Assembly (NCBI GenBank): GCA_043802345.1
Contig: JAZDLC010000015.1
Span: forward strand, 1 to 13,054
Direction of reading: 5' to 3'
DNA: 13,054 nucleotides
From: JAZDLC01 sp043802345
Lineage (GTDB): Bacteria; Planctomycetota; B15-G4; JADJEK01
The position numbers and the translations under genes were made by a program. Below the pieces are notes generated by a model. It had not been told where the DNA came from and made no database searches. It saw only the letters and a program-made list of their open reading frames with translations. This document shows, piece after piece, positions 1 to 9,700 of the stretch (position 1 is the stretch's first letter; the number at the start of each line of letters is the position of its first letter).

Positions 1-1066
1 GTTCTCCCAGGAAGACGCCGAGCAGTTCCACGGGACGATCCTCGAGTTCGCGCCGAAAGCGCTGCAGCCCGTTGCCGAAGCGACGCTCCCATCGATCGGC
101 GGACTTGATCTCCAGGGCGACGATCCCCTGCGGCGTCTCGACCACGAGGTCGACCTCAGTTCCCTCGTGGGTCCGCCAGTAGAACATCGGATAGTCCAGC
201 TCTCGATAGTGCAGGTAGGCTCGGACCTCGTGCAGCAGATACGTCTCGAGAAGAAAGCCCCTCTCCTCGGGATGAACCTGCAGGTGGCCCAGACCCGCCA
301 GCTCGCGCGCCACGCCCGAGTCGAACAGGTAGAACTTCGGAAGCATGACCTGTTTGACCGAACGCTTCAGCTTCCACGTCGGCAGCCAGTAGCCGAGCAG
401 GGTGTCGACCAGAATCTGAAAGTAGCCCTGGACCGTCTGGCGGGCGACCGCGGCATCCCGGGACACCGAGGACACGTTCACCGACTGGCCATTGACGCGC
501 GCAGCGACTTCGAGGAATCGAGCGAACCCACCGATCTGGCGGACCAGCGCCTCGGCCTGGATCTCCTCATTCAGATACGTCTGCACGTACGCCTTGAGAA
601 ACGACCTCGGTCGATCACTCTGGACCGCCAACGGCAACATCCCATGGCGCAGGATCTCTTCCAGATTCCGCTGGTCATCGATCTCGATCGAGACGAACGG
701 GAACAGGTGACGCACCTCGGCGCGCCCGGCCAGGAGGTTCGCTCCGCCACGCCTCAGCTTGCGCGCGCTGGACCCGCACAGGACGAACCGCTGGCTCCGG
801 TCGACGATGAGGCGCTGCACCTCGTCGAGAAGCGCCGGCACCTTCTGGACCTCGTCCAGCACGACCCAGTCCCGGCGAGGCACGGCGTCACACTCATCGC
901 CGAACGCGCCGGGATTGCCGCTCAGTCGGATTCTCTCGGTCGACCGCAGCAGGTCGTATCTTGGAGTGTCGGGAAATCGCTGTTTGATCCAGGTCGTCTT
1001 CCCGGTCCCCCGAGGGCCGAACAGGAAGAACGTCGAGTCTGGACTGCGCAGTTGCCGTGGAAACAT
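1..1066 (-). CDS. AAA ATPase with DUF4143 region, C-terminus off the window
   Basis: The frame is open from ATG 1066 to the left edge, giving 355 residues without a stop. It has a Walker A motif GPRGTGKT (residues 17-24), a Walker B VVLDE (68-72), and the GSSARKLRR and LLAGRA stretches that follow Walker B in the AAA_14/DUF4143 family. Near the end, EVDLVVE and LEIKS (D306, E319, K321) match a PD-(D/E)xK nuclease-like core. Family members run about 380-400 residues, so roughly 30 are missing. The start is set by MFPRQLRSPDSTFFLFGPRG, the usual family N-terminus; the frame stays open upstream but gives no family-like sequence. Members are cytoplasmic, scattered and accessory, and their physiological role is not firmly known. 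The gene stands alone, 81 bp downstream of the stop of the repeat-protein gene. Identification is confident; function is not. Confidence 0.9.
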   Translation of the reverse strand, partial: MFPRQLRSPDSTFFLFGPRGTGKTTWIKQRFPDTPRYDLLRSTERIRLSGNPGAFGDECDAVPRRDWVVLDEVQKVPALLDEVQRLIVDRSQRFVLCGSSARKLRRGGANLLAGRAEVRHLFPFVSIEIDDQRNLEEILRHGMLPLAVQSDRPRSFLKAYVQTYLNEEIQAEALVRQIGGFARFLEVAARVNGQSVNVSSVSRDAAVARQTVQGYFQILVDTLLGYWLPTWKLKRSVKQVMLPKFYLFDSGVARELAGLGHLQVHPEERGFLLETYLLHEVRAYLHYRELDYPMFYWRTHEGTEVDLVVETPQGIVALEIKSADRWERRFGNGLQRFRRELEDRPVELLGVFLGE

Positions 1067-1068
1067 CA

Positions 1069-1101
1069 CCGGCAAATTTACCGGAAATATGCCGATATAT
1101 A
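1069..1101 (-). promoter_or_regulatory. Promoter/operator-like patch before the DUF4143 ATPase gene
   Basis: Reading the minus strand, a -10-like TATATA (about 1096-1101) is followed by two adjacent 11-bp units, CGGCATATTTC (1094-1084) and CGGTAAATTTG (1083-1073), and then a CCGGTG half unit. The second unit with its flanks is also a near palindrome, CCGGTAAATTTGCCGG (1084-1069), with one mismatched pair. The patch is clearly richer in A+T than its surroundings. It lies between the likely transcription start and the ATG, over the ribosome-binding region, as an autorepressor site would. No convincing -35 was found. Regulatory function is inferred. Confidence 0.4.
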
Positions 1102-1147
1102 CAGCAATTTTCCACAATCCAGGCGGCCTGAAGGTCCCGGCGAGGGA

Positions 1148-3943
1148 TCAGGGATCCTCGATCTCCAGAGTCACCTCGCGCGTCTCCCCGGAAATCACAG
1201 TGACGTCTGCGGCGCCCAGTTCGCGACCATCAACCGCAAGCAGAACCAGACGGAGGGCGCCGGGAGCGAGTTCGAGCAGGCACGAGCCGCCCTCGAAGCT
1301 CATCTCCTGCGTCTCGAACTCCCAACCGTCCGCGCGGCGCAAGGAGAAGTAGCATCCTTCCGGAGCCCCCTCGGCGCGGACGCGAAGCGCGCCGAGAGGT
1401 TCTCGGTAGAGAACGACCTTCCGCGATTCGCCTGCCCGCAAGTTGAGCATCACCACGGGGTCGCTGAGTTCCCTCTGCTCGTACGCGTACGTCTGCACTT
1501 GCAACCGCCCCACTGGAACGCGTTCGAAAACTACGGTGCCATCATCCCTCGTGTGACGGGAATCCCAGACCCCCCAGGGATCTTCTGAATCGAACTCATC
1601 GCGAACCATGACCTGGACACTGCAAGGAGAAACGGGCCGACCGTCACGACCGTCCAGAACGACAGCCTCGAGTCGTGCGGTCTCGATCTCGAAGTCGAGA
1701 CGGTGAATCTCTCCTGCGGCGAGAGTGACGATCTTCACCGCAAGAGTACCGGACTCGTCAAGCACACAGACTCTCATCTCGCCGGCCGTGACGGGCCCCA
1801 GAGTGAAGCGACCGGACCGATCGGTGCGTGTCTCCATTGTGCCCTTCCCCAGGGCCCTGACACGAAGACGGGGGATCGGCTTGCCATCGACAAGGACCGT
1901 ACCTTTCAGAGTGCACAGGTGGCTGTTCCGCAGGTCGAAGTCGAGCCTGTGCTCAGTCCCTGGTTCGACGTTGAGCTCGTACAGCCGCACGTGGTCGGGC
2001 CATTCACATTCCCAGATCGGATGATCGGCCCACAGATGGCCCCATCTCCAACCATCGCCCGGGCCAAAGAACGTCAGACGAAGAGGGCCAGCCGCCAGTG
2101 ACGCGACGCGATAAACACCACTCTCATCCGTTTCCCCGGTGACGAACTCACCATCAGGGCGAAAGACGATCACCTTGATGCCGCGAGCCGGCTCTCCTTC
2201 GAGGCCGATCACACTGCCCGTGATCGATCCGGCCGCGTCGGCCAGCACCACCCCGAGCCCACGCATGCTCGTGCCAGGCTCGATCCGGAGATCATCCACC
2301 CAGACCGGTCCCCTCTCCGGCCTGGAGACACGCAGGGAGTACCGGTTCGCGGGGAGTTCGTCGAAACGAAACGTTCCGTCCGCCCCGGTTCGCCTGGAGA
2401 CAACCTGATCCCAGAGCCGCCGGTCGATTCTCCGGTCAGGATTCGGCCTCTGGGCACCGGTCTCCGTCGCGGGCGCTCCCCACAGCGCCACCCAGGCGTC
2501 AGGGATCGGAGTCCCTGAATCGTTCCGGACCACTCCCTCGATGAGGCCGCCTCGAGGACCAACCTCCGTCCTCGTCATCGGCACTTCGATTGGATCCGGC
2601 CCGACTTTGGCGCGCACCACGGTTGCCGCGCGGTATCCGGCGGCACTCACCGAGATGGAAACCCAAGATTGCGCGGAGTACTGCGGGAAAGAGACCGCAT
2701 ACCAACCACTCCGAGGCTCCGCCCATGTATCGGGCCCGAACTGCTTGTGCCGTTCGCCGATGTACTGATCAAACGAGAGGCAGACCGAGATCCTGCTGGG
2801 AGTCAGCGGCCGGGCGGTCTCCCTGTCGAAGACCGACAGCACCACCGAAACCGTCGGCGGCCGCACCAGCACGATATCCTCCAACTCCAGGGAGCCATCG
2901 CCAGGATGGGCGGTCAAGGTGCGGGCCGCTACAGGGAGATCCTTCGCATGCGCGACGAGAGAGAACTCCTCACCCGTCGTGAGTCCCAGGATCCTGAACC
3001 GTCCGTCCGCATCGGTTGACGACTCCGAGATGGTCGCCCGACCTCCCATCTCGTCGCCATTGGGCAGATACTCGCAGTAGGAGACGTACGACTGGACCTG
3101 CACGCCAGCGATTGCAGTACCCGTCTCGTCCACGACCCGACCGGTGAGCGCGCGCCCACTGGACAGACGTACCCGCACATCGTTGATCGTCTGGCCGACA
3201 TCGAGGTGGAAGAACGGCAGCGGCGGAAGCAGAGGTGCGAACCCATCTCGTTGTACTTCCAGCGAGTAGTCGCCCGCGCGCATCCCTCGGAGCTGGAAAC
3301 GTCCGTTCTCGTCCGTCGTGGTCGGAAGAGCCCCGCCGCCCCAGGTCTTGACAGCAGCAAAGGCAATCGGGGCGTCCTTTTCGTCCACCACCTGGCCCAC
3401 GATCTGCGCCTCGGGAAGAAGGACGATCTCCCCGAAGTCGAAGCTCCTGCCCTGGGTCACCTGGAATGACGTCGCGTAAACGCGGTCAACGAACCGCTCG
3501 GCAGCCACACTCAGCGAGTAGAACCCGAGCGCCGGCAATCGCTCGAAGCGAAAACGACCGTCAGCCCCGGTCACCCGTGGCGAGAGGAGTGCGCCGAGAG
3601 CCTCCGCAAACTTGTCCTCGATCGGCATGGTCCGGTATTCGTATCGGGAGAGCTCGATCTTGGCTCCCGGGATCGGCGCACCGTCCTCATCTACCACACA
3701 TCCAAGCAGGTCCCCTGTGCGCCATGGGATCTTCTCTTCCGCATCGACGATCGCACGCCGGACCTCCTCCTCGGCAAGCGAGGATTCTCTCGCGTCCTGA
3801 AGGCGCTCCCCCGTGCCGACCTGGGATTCGACTGGAGTCGGATCGACGCTGTTCACGGCGACAGGCCCCTGATCGCCCGTCGTGACCAGTAGCACCGCGG
3901 CCGCGATCAGCGCAAGAGCAGCGAGAAGGATTCGTCCGCGCAT
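1148..3943 (-). CDS. Secreted multi-domain protein of carboxypeptidase-regulatory-like repeats
   Basis: The protein has 931 residues and a hydrophobic N-terminal segment (residues 4-22, ILLAALALIAAAVLLVTT) that serves as signal peptide or membrane anchor. There is no lipobox Cys. The rest is a chain of about eight or nine beta-sandwich units of 80-110 residues. Most open with a G-x-V-x-D/N-x-x-G-x-P-I pattern (GCVVDEDGAPIPGA, GQVVDEKDAPIAFA, GRVVDETGTAIAGV, GVVRNDSGTPIPDA, GTVLVDGKPIPRL), and many carry a later T-D-x-D/N-G-R-F-x-x-x-x-L/V-x-A/P-G turn. This matches the CarboxypepD_reg-like/Cna-B-like fold. No catalytic domain is visible, so a structural, adhesive or envelope scaffold role is likely, with substrate unknown. 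It lies 48 bp downstream of the arabinofuranosidase gene on the same strand, so co-transcription is likely. The ATG at 3943 follows a GAGG-type ribosome site. Confidence 0.9.
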   Translation of the reverse strand: MRGRILLAALALIAAAVLLVTTGDQGPVAVNSVDPTPVESQVGTGERLQDARESSLAEEEVRRAIVDAEEKIPWRTGDLLGCVVDEDGAPIPGAKIELSRYEYRTMPIEDKFAEALGALLSPRVTGADGRFRFERLPALGFYSLSVAAERFVDRVYATSFQVTQGRSFDFGEIVLLPEAQIVGQVVDEKDAPIAFAAVKTWGGGALPTTTDENGRFQLRGMRAGDYSLEVQRDGFAPLLPPLPFFHLDVGQTINDVRVRLSSGRALTGRVVDETGTAIAGVQVQSYVSYCEYLPNGDEMGGRATISESSTDADGRFRILGLTTGEEFSLVAHAKDLPVAARTLTAHPGDGSLELEDIVLVRPPTVSVVLSVFDRETARPLTPSRISVCLSFDQYIGERHKQFGPDTWAEPRSGWYAVSFPQYSAQSWVSISVSAAGYRAATVVRAKVGPDPIEVPMTRTEVGPRGGLIEGVVRNDSGTPIPDAWVALWGAPATETGAQRPNPDRRIDRRLWDQVVSRRTGADGTFRFDELPANRYSLRVSRPERGPVWVDDLRIEPGTSMRGLGVVLADAAGSITGSVIGLEGEPARGIKVIVFRPDGEFVTGETDESGVYRVASLAAGPLRLTFFGPGDGWRWGHLWADHPIWECEWPDHVRLYELNVEPGTEHRLDFDLRNSHLCTLKGTVLVDGKPIPRLRVRALGKGTMETRTDRSGRFTLGPVTAGEMRVCVLDESGTLAVKIVTLAAGEIHRLDFEIETARLEAVVLDGRDGRPVSPCSVQVMVRDEFDSEDPWGVWDSRHTRDDGTVVFERVPVGRLQVQTYAYEQRELSDPVVMLNLRAGESRKVVLYREPLGALRVRAEGAPEGCYFSLRRADGWEFETQEMSFEGGSCLLELAPGALRLVLLAVDGRELGAADVTVISGETREVTLEIEDP

Positions 3944-3991
3944 GGCCCCTCGTTTCCCTCAGGACTGTCTAGCCGATCAGCATCCTTCACA

Positions 3992-6406
3992 CTATTCGAC
4001 CTCGAGGACAAACAGCGTCACGCTGCAGGGCGCGACGGCAAAGGTGTCGCCAAAGCCGGTCACGGTCGTCTCCACGATCGTGACGTGGGGTTCCTGGCCG
4101 GGCTCGTTGTAGGCGTTCGGGTCGCCGCCGGCGATCTCATAGCGGCGGCCGTGGCCGGTGAACCGGGCGCCCTGGATGGTCGCCGGGATCTCGAGGGGGT
4201 TCAGGGTCGGGTTGACGATGGCGACGGTCAGCGTCCTGCGGTCGAATGTCCAGGCGGCCGCGATATCGAGCGGCCGCTCGGTTTCAACCGCAACCGGAAT
4301 GCTGCCGAAGTGCGCGCGGTACAGCTTCAGGGCGAGGCCGGTCGTGGCGAACGAGGCCGCGGTCTTGCTGGTCTTGATGCAGCCGATCACGTTCACGGTC
4401 TGGGCGTAGTTCGCCATGAAGTAGATGTCGCTGTTGCGGATGTACTCGTTCAGGCCCGCGGCGATGCCGAGGGCGTCCTTCAGGTGATAGCGCGTGCCGA
4501 GTTCGCCGAAGACGTGCGGCCCGTACCAGTAGTTCCACTCGTCGAGAGCGACGCGGATGTCCTTGCCGGCGAGCGCCGGGATCTCCTTGCGGTACTTCCG
4601 GTGGGCTTCGGCGATCTGACGCACGGCATCAGGGATCTGCAGCACGTGGCCGGCGAGACCCGGCTGCATTCCCTTGTAGAAGTGCTCGCTCACCAGTTCC
4701 ATCTGATCGGCGCAGTGGGCCATCATCCCCTCGCTCCAGGGACCGACCGCACCGACGGCGACCAGGGTGATCGAGGGGTCGGCGGCATGGAGGGCGTGGT
4801 AGAACTGCTGGTGCCGCTTGATGTACTCCGCGAGCGGCACATGGCCGAGCTGCCACCCGCCGTACATCTCGTTGCCGATGCCGAAGAACCTGACGCCGTA
4901 CGGCTCGGCATGGCCGTGCTTCGCCCGGAGCTTTCCCATCTCGGTGTCGGGGCCGCCGTTGACGTACTGGAGTTCCTCGACGGCGCTCTCCACGCCGCCG
5001 AGCCCGCTGTTGACCGCGATGTACGGTTCTGTGCCGAGGACCCGGCAGAAGGTCATGAACTCGTTGACGCCGAAGTCATTGTGCTCCACGCCGGTCCAGG
5101 CCGGATTCTTGCGCGGGGGCCGGCGGTCGGTTTCCCCGATCCCGTCCTTCCAGTCGTACCCGCTCACGAAGTTGCCGCCCGGCCAGCGGTAGACCGGCGA
5201 GTCGAGCTCTTTCAGGAGCAGCAACGTGTCCGCGCGCATGCCGCACAGGTTGTCGGCCGGCATCAGGGAGACGGTGCCGATCCGCAACGTGCGACCCTCG
5301 GTCCCGCGGGAGATAATCTCCAACCGCCCATCCTCGGTGCCAGCTCCCGCCGTGAACCAGAGCGGCGTCTTGCAGAAGGCAGGAGTCAGCCCCTCCACCT
5401 TGACTGTCTGCCGGGCGTCGGGACCATCTCCCCACACGAGCGAGATCTCCACCGGGGCCGCCGCCGGGTCCCCGGCCAGCCAGATCCGCCCCACATACCC
5501 CCTGCCCGCGACCAGGCCGAGCCCCTTCTGGATGATCCCGGCACCTTGAACCTCGCCGGGCAAGGTGACGCGCGGAGTCTGTTCGCCGACAAACGAGTCC
5601 TCCTCATCCATCGTGACGATGTCGCGAGGCCCCACCACCTCCCAAGGAGACTCCTCGGCCCCCACCGCGTAGTAGAACTTGCGGTCTTCGAGCATCTCGG
5701 CCCAGATGCCGCCATAGATGCACCGCCCGAGGTGCTCGATGAACTGGCCGTAGATGTATTTCGAGATCAGCTCCCCCGTCTTGCTCGCATCGATGGCGAC
5801 GGCCGGCTTCCATTCGCGGTGGGAGAGCTGCTCCAGCCGCAGGTCGTCATACCAGGCGGTCCCGGACGCGAGTCCCCAGCCGCCGAACAGGCAGTTGATC
5901 ACCAGGACATCGGTCACGTCGTTCTCGAAGACGATCTCCACCCTGGTCCAGTCGCGGGTCCCGGTGATGACCGCGCTGGCATGCGGCTGCATGTTGTGGA
6001 TGTTCAGCAGGGCACCCCGGCCGCTCTTCGGCTCCACGTGCTCGGTCTTGATCCAGGCCGAGAGACGATAGGTGGAGCGCAGCTCGACCGGCACGGCGAT
6101 CTGCCAGGCCGCGTCGGCGCCTTCCTCCGAGCGGATCTCCAGGCTGTGGCCGCCCGTCCGTCCGGTGCCGGCGAGGGAGAGGCTCGCCTTGCCGCCCCAG
6201 TTCGCCGTCTTCCAGTACACCGGCATGCCGCCTTCCGACTCCTCGAAGGACGCGTTCGGCAGGAGATTCCCGGCTTCCTCTCCAGGGCGTTTCGGCATGG
6301 CCTCGGCCTCATTCAGGGTGAGAAGTGGCCCCCAGAAGACCATCCAGATGAGCGCGATCACGGTCGAAACGAAACAGGTCGAAAGGCGGGGTATCTGTCT
6401 GAGCAT
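3992..6406 (-). CDS. Secreted GH51 alpha-L-arabinofuranosidase with N-terminal CBM
   Basis: This 804-residue enzyme is predicted to remove terminal alpha-L-arabinofuranosyl groups from arabinan or arabinoxylan outside the cytoplasm. A signal peptide covers about residues 1-36 (hydrophobic core FVSTVIALIWMVFWG, then EAEA). Residues about 47-195 form a CBM4/9-like beta-sandwich (NLLPNASFEE to WYDDLRLEQL). The GH51 catalytic region follows, with RWPGGNFVSGYDWKDGIG, the acid/base Glu513 in GIGNEMYGGW, and the nucleophile Glu623 in VALDEWNYW. A C-terminal beta domain ends near LFVLEVE. Catalytic residues are assigned by family motif. The start is supported by AAGGA (6415-6419) eight bases from the ATG. 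It is the first gene of a likely two-gene unit and is divergent from the C25 protease. Its intracellular GH51 relatives of about 500 residues lack the CBM and signal peptide. Confidence 0.95.
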   Translation of the reverse strand: MLRQIPRLSTCFVSTVIALIWMVFWGPLLTLNEAEAMPKRPGEEAGNLLPNASFEESEGGMPVYWKTANWGGKASLSLAGTGRTGGHSLEIRSEEGADAAWQIAVPVELRSTYRLSAWIKTEHVEPKSGRGALLNIHNMQPHASAVITGTRDWTRVEIVFENDVTDVLVINCLFGGWGLASGTAWYDDLRLEQLSHREWKPAVAIDASKTGELISKYIYGQFIEHLGRCIYGGIWAEMLEDRKFYYAVGAEESPWEVVGPRDIVTMDEEDSFVGEQTPRVTLPGEVQGAGIIQKGLGLVAGRGYVGRIWLAGDPAAAPVEISLVWGDGPDARQTVKVEGLTPAFCKTPLWFTAGAGTEDGRLEIISRGTEGRTLRIGTVSLMPADNLCGMRADTLLLLKELDSPVYRWPGGNFVSGYDWKDGIGETDRRPPRKNPAWTGVEHNDFGVNEFMTFCRVLGTEPYIAVNSGLGGVESAVEELQYVNGGPDTEMGKLRAKHGHAEPYGVRFFGIGNEMYGGWQLGHVPLAEYIKRHQQFYHALHAADPSITLVAVGAVGPWSEGMMAHCADQMELVSEHFYKGMQPGLAGHVLQIPDAVRQIAEAHRKYRKEIPALAGKDIRVALDEWNYWYGPHVFGELGTRYHLKDALGIAAGLNEYIRNSDIYFMANYAQTVNVIGCIKTSKTAASFATTGLALKLYRAHFGSIPVAVETERPLDIAAAWTFDRRTLTVAIVNPTLNPLEIPATIQGARFTGHGRRYEIAGGDPNAYNEPGQEPHVTIVETTVTGFGDTFAVAPCSVTLFVLEVE

Positions 6407-6446
6407 GGTTGCGGTCCTTCACCCGCTGACTGCTGAAACAGCGGTG

Positions 6447-6455
6447 ATTGTAGCA
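6447..6455 (-). promoter_or_regulatory. Extended -10 promoter of the GH51 unit
   Basis: On the minus strand this reads TGCTACAAT: an extended -10 TGn directly before TACAAT, five of six matches to TATAAT. Transcription would start near 6440, giving a leader of about 34 bases with AAGGA (6415-6419) before the ATG. No good -35 is visible at the normal distance, which is tolerated by extended -10 promoters. Promoter rules outside well-studied bacteria may differ. Confidence 0.45.
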
Positions 6456-6582
6456 ACGGCTTCTTCCCGGCATCACTCCCGACACAGTGGACCTCCGACT
6501 CCGATTTTGGATCGCGCGCATTCCACAGACCCATTCGGTGTGCCATTCGCCGGTCCTCGTCGCGGCACCATTCCCAAGGTCC

Positions 6583-6611
6583 TTTGCCCATGTCGGGCGG
6601 TGCGATACGAT
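6583..6611 (+). promoter_or_regulatory. Possible promoter of the C25 protease gene
   Basis: TTTGCC (6583-6588) and TACGAT (6606-6611) are 17 bp apart, matching the sigma-70 consensus in three and four of six positions. The leader would be about 100 bases. This is a weak match in G+C-rich DNA and could be chance. Confidence 0.25.
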
Positions 6612-6705
6612 GGAAGCGACTTGCAATCAGGGTTCCTCTTCACTTTCGCAGTGTGCCGCCAAGACGCCGCTCGCCGCCACCACGGCTCTTGGAAGGACTG
6701 CGCAC

Positions 6706-6710
6706 AGGAG
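6706..6710 (+). promoter_or_regulatory. Ribosome binding site fixing the C25 protease start
   Basis: AGGAG lies seven bases before ATG 6718, and the signal peptide begins exactly there. The open frame extends up to 6487, but that part has no comparable site and no plausible signal sequence, so 6718 is preferred. Confidence 0.8.
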
Positions 6711-6717
6711 ACTCGCC

Positions 6718-9700
6718 ATGAACAAGACCGCCCTTTCCGCGGGACTGACAGTCGCCATCTTCTCCATGATGTCGGCTGTCTCGGGACAGACCCGAACCTA
6801 CCCCGTCTCATTCGGACCCGAGCGCACCCCCGGTCCGCTGCTCGTCACACGCGCCACCGTGGATGGCACGACGCTCACGATGAGCGGCGGAGGTCTGGAG
6901 GGCCGGGTCGTCAAACTGCGGCAAGGCCGGTTTCTCGAGCTTGATCGTCCCACGGGGACGACGACTCAGATCGGCAGTCCCGCCCTGCCTGTCATCAGCG
7001 CCCTGCTTGAGGTTCCCTTTGGCGCCCACGACTTCCAGGTGACGATTCTGAGCGAGGAGTGGACGGAGCACGACCTCTCCGAATTCTGTGACGCAGACTA
7101 CCTGATGCCGTGCCAGCCGCCGCTGGTGAAACTCCCTGGAGCGTCGGCGAACGCGCGCACGCATTTCGACCGGGCGGCCTACACGCGGGATGCCTTCACG
7201 CCGGAAGACACGGTGCTGGTCGAGGAAGCCGGTATCATGCGTGAACATCGATTGATCAGGGTGGCCGTCCACCCGCTGCAGTACAACCCTGTCGCCCACA
7301 GGGTGCGCATCCTCTCCCAGATGGTCTTGAACGTCACTCACCGCGGCGGTGACAAGAAGGCCACGGGGCAACTTCAGGAGCGGTACGCGTCCCCCTTCCT
7401 CGACCGGATCCTGGCGAATCGCGTCGCCAACCACGGCGCCGCGAGCCAGCCGCTGAAGCGGCCGGGCTCGGGTCTGAAGAGCCGGACGCTCTCGACCCCG
7501 ATCGGTTATCTGATCGTCGTCCACGACTCACTGACGAGCGCCATCCAGCCCCTCGCGGACTGGAAGACCCACGTCGGGTACGACGTCACCGTCGCCCCCA
7601 CGAGCACGGCGGGAACCACCGCCGCTCAGATCAAGTCGTACATCGAGACCGCCTACAACACATGGCCCGTGCCGCCGCAGTTCGTCCTCCTCGTGGGCGA
7701 TTCCGGGCTCATCCCCGGCTTCCAGGGGAGCGAGACCTACTCCATCACCGACCTCGACTACACCCTCATGAACGTGGGGGACTACTTCCCCGACCTGTTC
7801 ATTGGGCGTCTCTCGGCGACCAACACGACTCAGCTCCAGAACGTTCTCAACAAGGTCCTCTACTACGAGCAGCTCGCCTCGGTCAGCCAGCCGTGGATCA
7901 AGGACGCCGCGTTCATGGCCTCCACGGACAACTACCAGATCAGCGAGGGAACCCACAACTTCGTGATCAACAACTACCTGAATCCCGCCGGATACACGAG
8001 CGACAAGCTCTACACCGTGAGCTACGGCGCCACGACGGCGGACGTGAGCAACTCGCTGAACGCCGGCCGCTCCCTGGCCGTCTACTCGGGCCACGGTAGT
8101 GAGACGAGCTGGGCGGACGGCCCCCCCTTCGGCCAGAGCAACATCAACGCACTGACCAACTCCAACGAGTATCCCATCATCTGCAGCCACGCCTGCCTGA
8201 CCGGAGACTACGAGTACGCCGAGTGCTTCGGCGAGACCTGGCAGCGCGCCGCCGGCAAGGGGGGCGTGATGTTCTGGGGCGCATCCACTTACTCCTACTG
8301 GGACGAGGACGACATTCTCGAGAAGGGGATGTTCGAGGCGTGCTACGCGGACGGAATCCCCTTCATCACGGGGATGACCAACGAGGGGCTTCTCACCCTG
8401 TTCAGCCACTACGGCGGCAGCGGCCTCTCAAAGTATTACTTCCAGGAGTACAACGTCCTCGGCGAGCCGTCCATGCTGCTGCGCACCGAGCAGCCGGTGA
8501 TTCCGGTGGTGACGCACGACGCCGCGCTTCCGGTCGGCTCGGCGGTGCTGTCGGTCACCGTCCTCGCGGGCGGCAGCCCGGTCGAGGGCGCGCTCGTTCA
8601 CGCCGCCAAGGGATCGGAGGTCTTCGTCTCCGCGATGACCGACACGACCGGCAGCATCTCGCTCCCGGTCAACACGATTACGCCCGGGAGTCTGGACCTC
8701 GTGGTGACCGGCCAGAACCTGGTCGTCTACGAAGCCAGCGTCTCCGTGTTCGTCCCCAGCGGGCCGTACGTCATCCTGGATGGCTATACGGTGAATGACA
8801 CGGTCGGCGGCAACGGCGACGGCAACATCGACATCGGCGAGACGATCGAACTGCCGATCTCCGCCACGAACATCGGTCTCAGCCCGGCACTCGGCGTCAC
8901 GGCCACTCTCACCACGCTCGATCCGATGATCGTGATCACGGACAACACCGAGATCCTGGGTGACATCGCGTCCGGAGCCACGGCCTTCAGTCCCGACGAC
9001 TTCGACTTCACGGTCTCTCCGTCCTGCGAGGACGGCCGGCTGGTGCCCTTCACCGTCACCTTCACGGACAGCGGGACCGGTAGCTGGAGCAATACTCTCT
9101 ACCTGACCGTCAACGCCCCGAAGACGGTCTTCGAGTCGCATCAGGTCACGGAGCTCACCGGCAATCACGACGGAATCCTCGATCCAGGGGAGACCGTGTG
9201 CTTCGGTGTGACGCTAAGGAACGACGGGCACCACGTGGCGGAGAACGTCAGCGTCCAGCTCCATACCTCCAGCCCGTACTGCAACATCACCGCCGGGAGT
9301 TCGAGCTACAGCAGCCTCCTCCCAGGTGCTTCAGGATCGAACAACACGCCGCTCACCGCGGCGCTCGCGATCGGCGCCCCGGTCACCAACGTGGTTGTCA
9401 ACGTGGACATCTACCGTGGCACGGATCTCGTCGGAACCGACCAGTTCACTTTCGAAATCGGCGAGACCCCGATCCTGATCATCGACCTCGACCCGACCCA
9501 CAACAGCGCTCCGGCCATCGAGGCATCCATGACCGCCAACGGCATGAGTTACGACTCGACGCTCTCCTGGCCCTCGAACCTTTCCGACTACCGCGCGCTC
9601 TTCATCTGCCTCGGCATCTACTCGGACAACACCGTTCTGGACACGACCCAGGCGAATGCCCTGGTCGCGTTCATGCAGGGCGGCGGCTGCGTGTACATGG

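Larger units (their letters stand above)
6407..6717. other. Divergent intergenic region between GH51 and C25 genes
   Basis: These 311 bp separate two oppositely directed secreted-protein genes. No family-like protein or RNA gene is seen on either strand; the frame of the C25 gene stays open through part of it, but with unconvincing sequence. It holds the promoter and leader of the GH51 unit at its left end and probably the C25 promoter at its right. A short hairpin, GCTG-TTT-CAGC as read on the minus strand (about 6432-6442), would lie near the 5' end of the GH51 transcript. Confidence 0.6.

Noticed and set aside
167..1588. 473-residue plus-strand frame
   Set aside because: It is antisense to the DUF4143 ATPase and the end of the repeat-protein gene, spans both, and has no family-like motifs; long antisense frames are expected in G+C-rich codons.
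4085..6436. 783-residue plus-strand frame antisense to the GH51 gene
   Set aside because: It mirrors the GH51 frame along its whole length and is rich in Arg, Asp, Val, His and Gly runs typical of antisense G+C-rich frames; the GH51 motifs on the other strand are decisive.
6487..6717. Upstream extension of the C25 protease frame
   Set aside because: There is no ribosome site or signal sequence at the upstream start, while 6718 has AGGAG at seven bases and begins a clear signal peptide.
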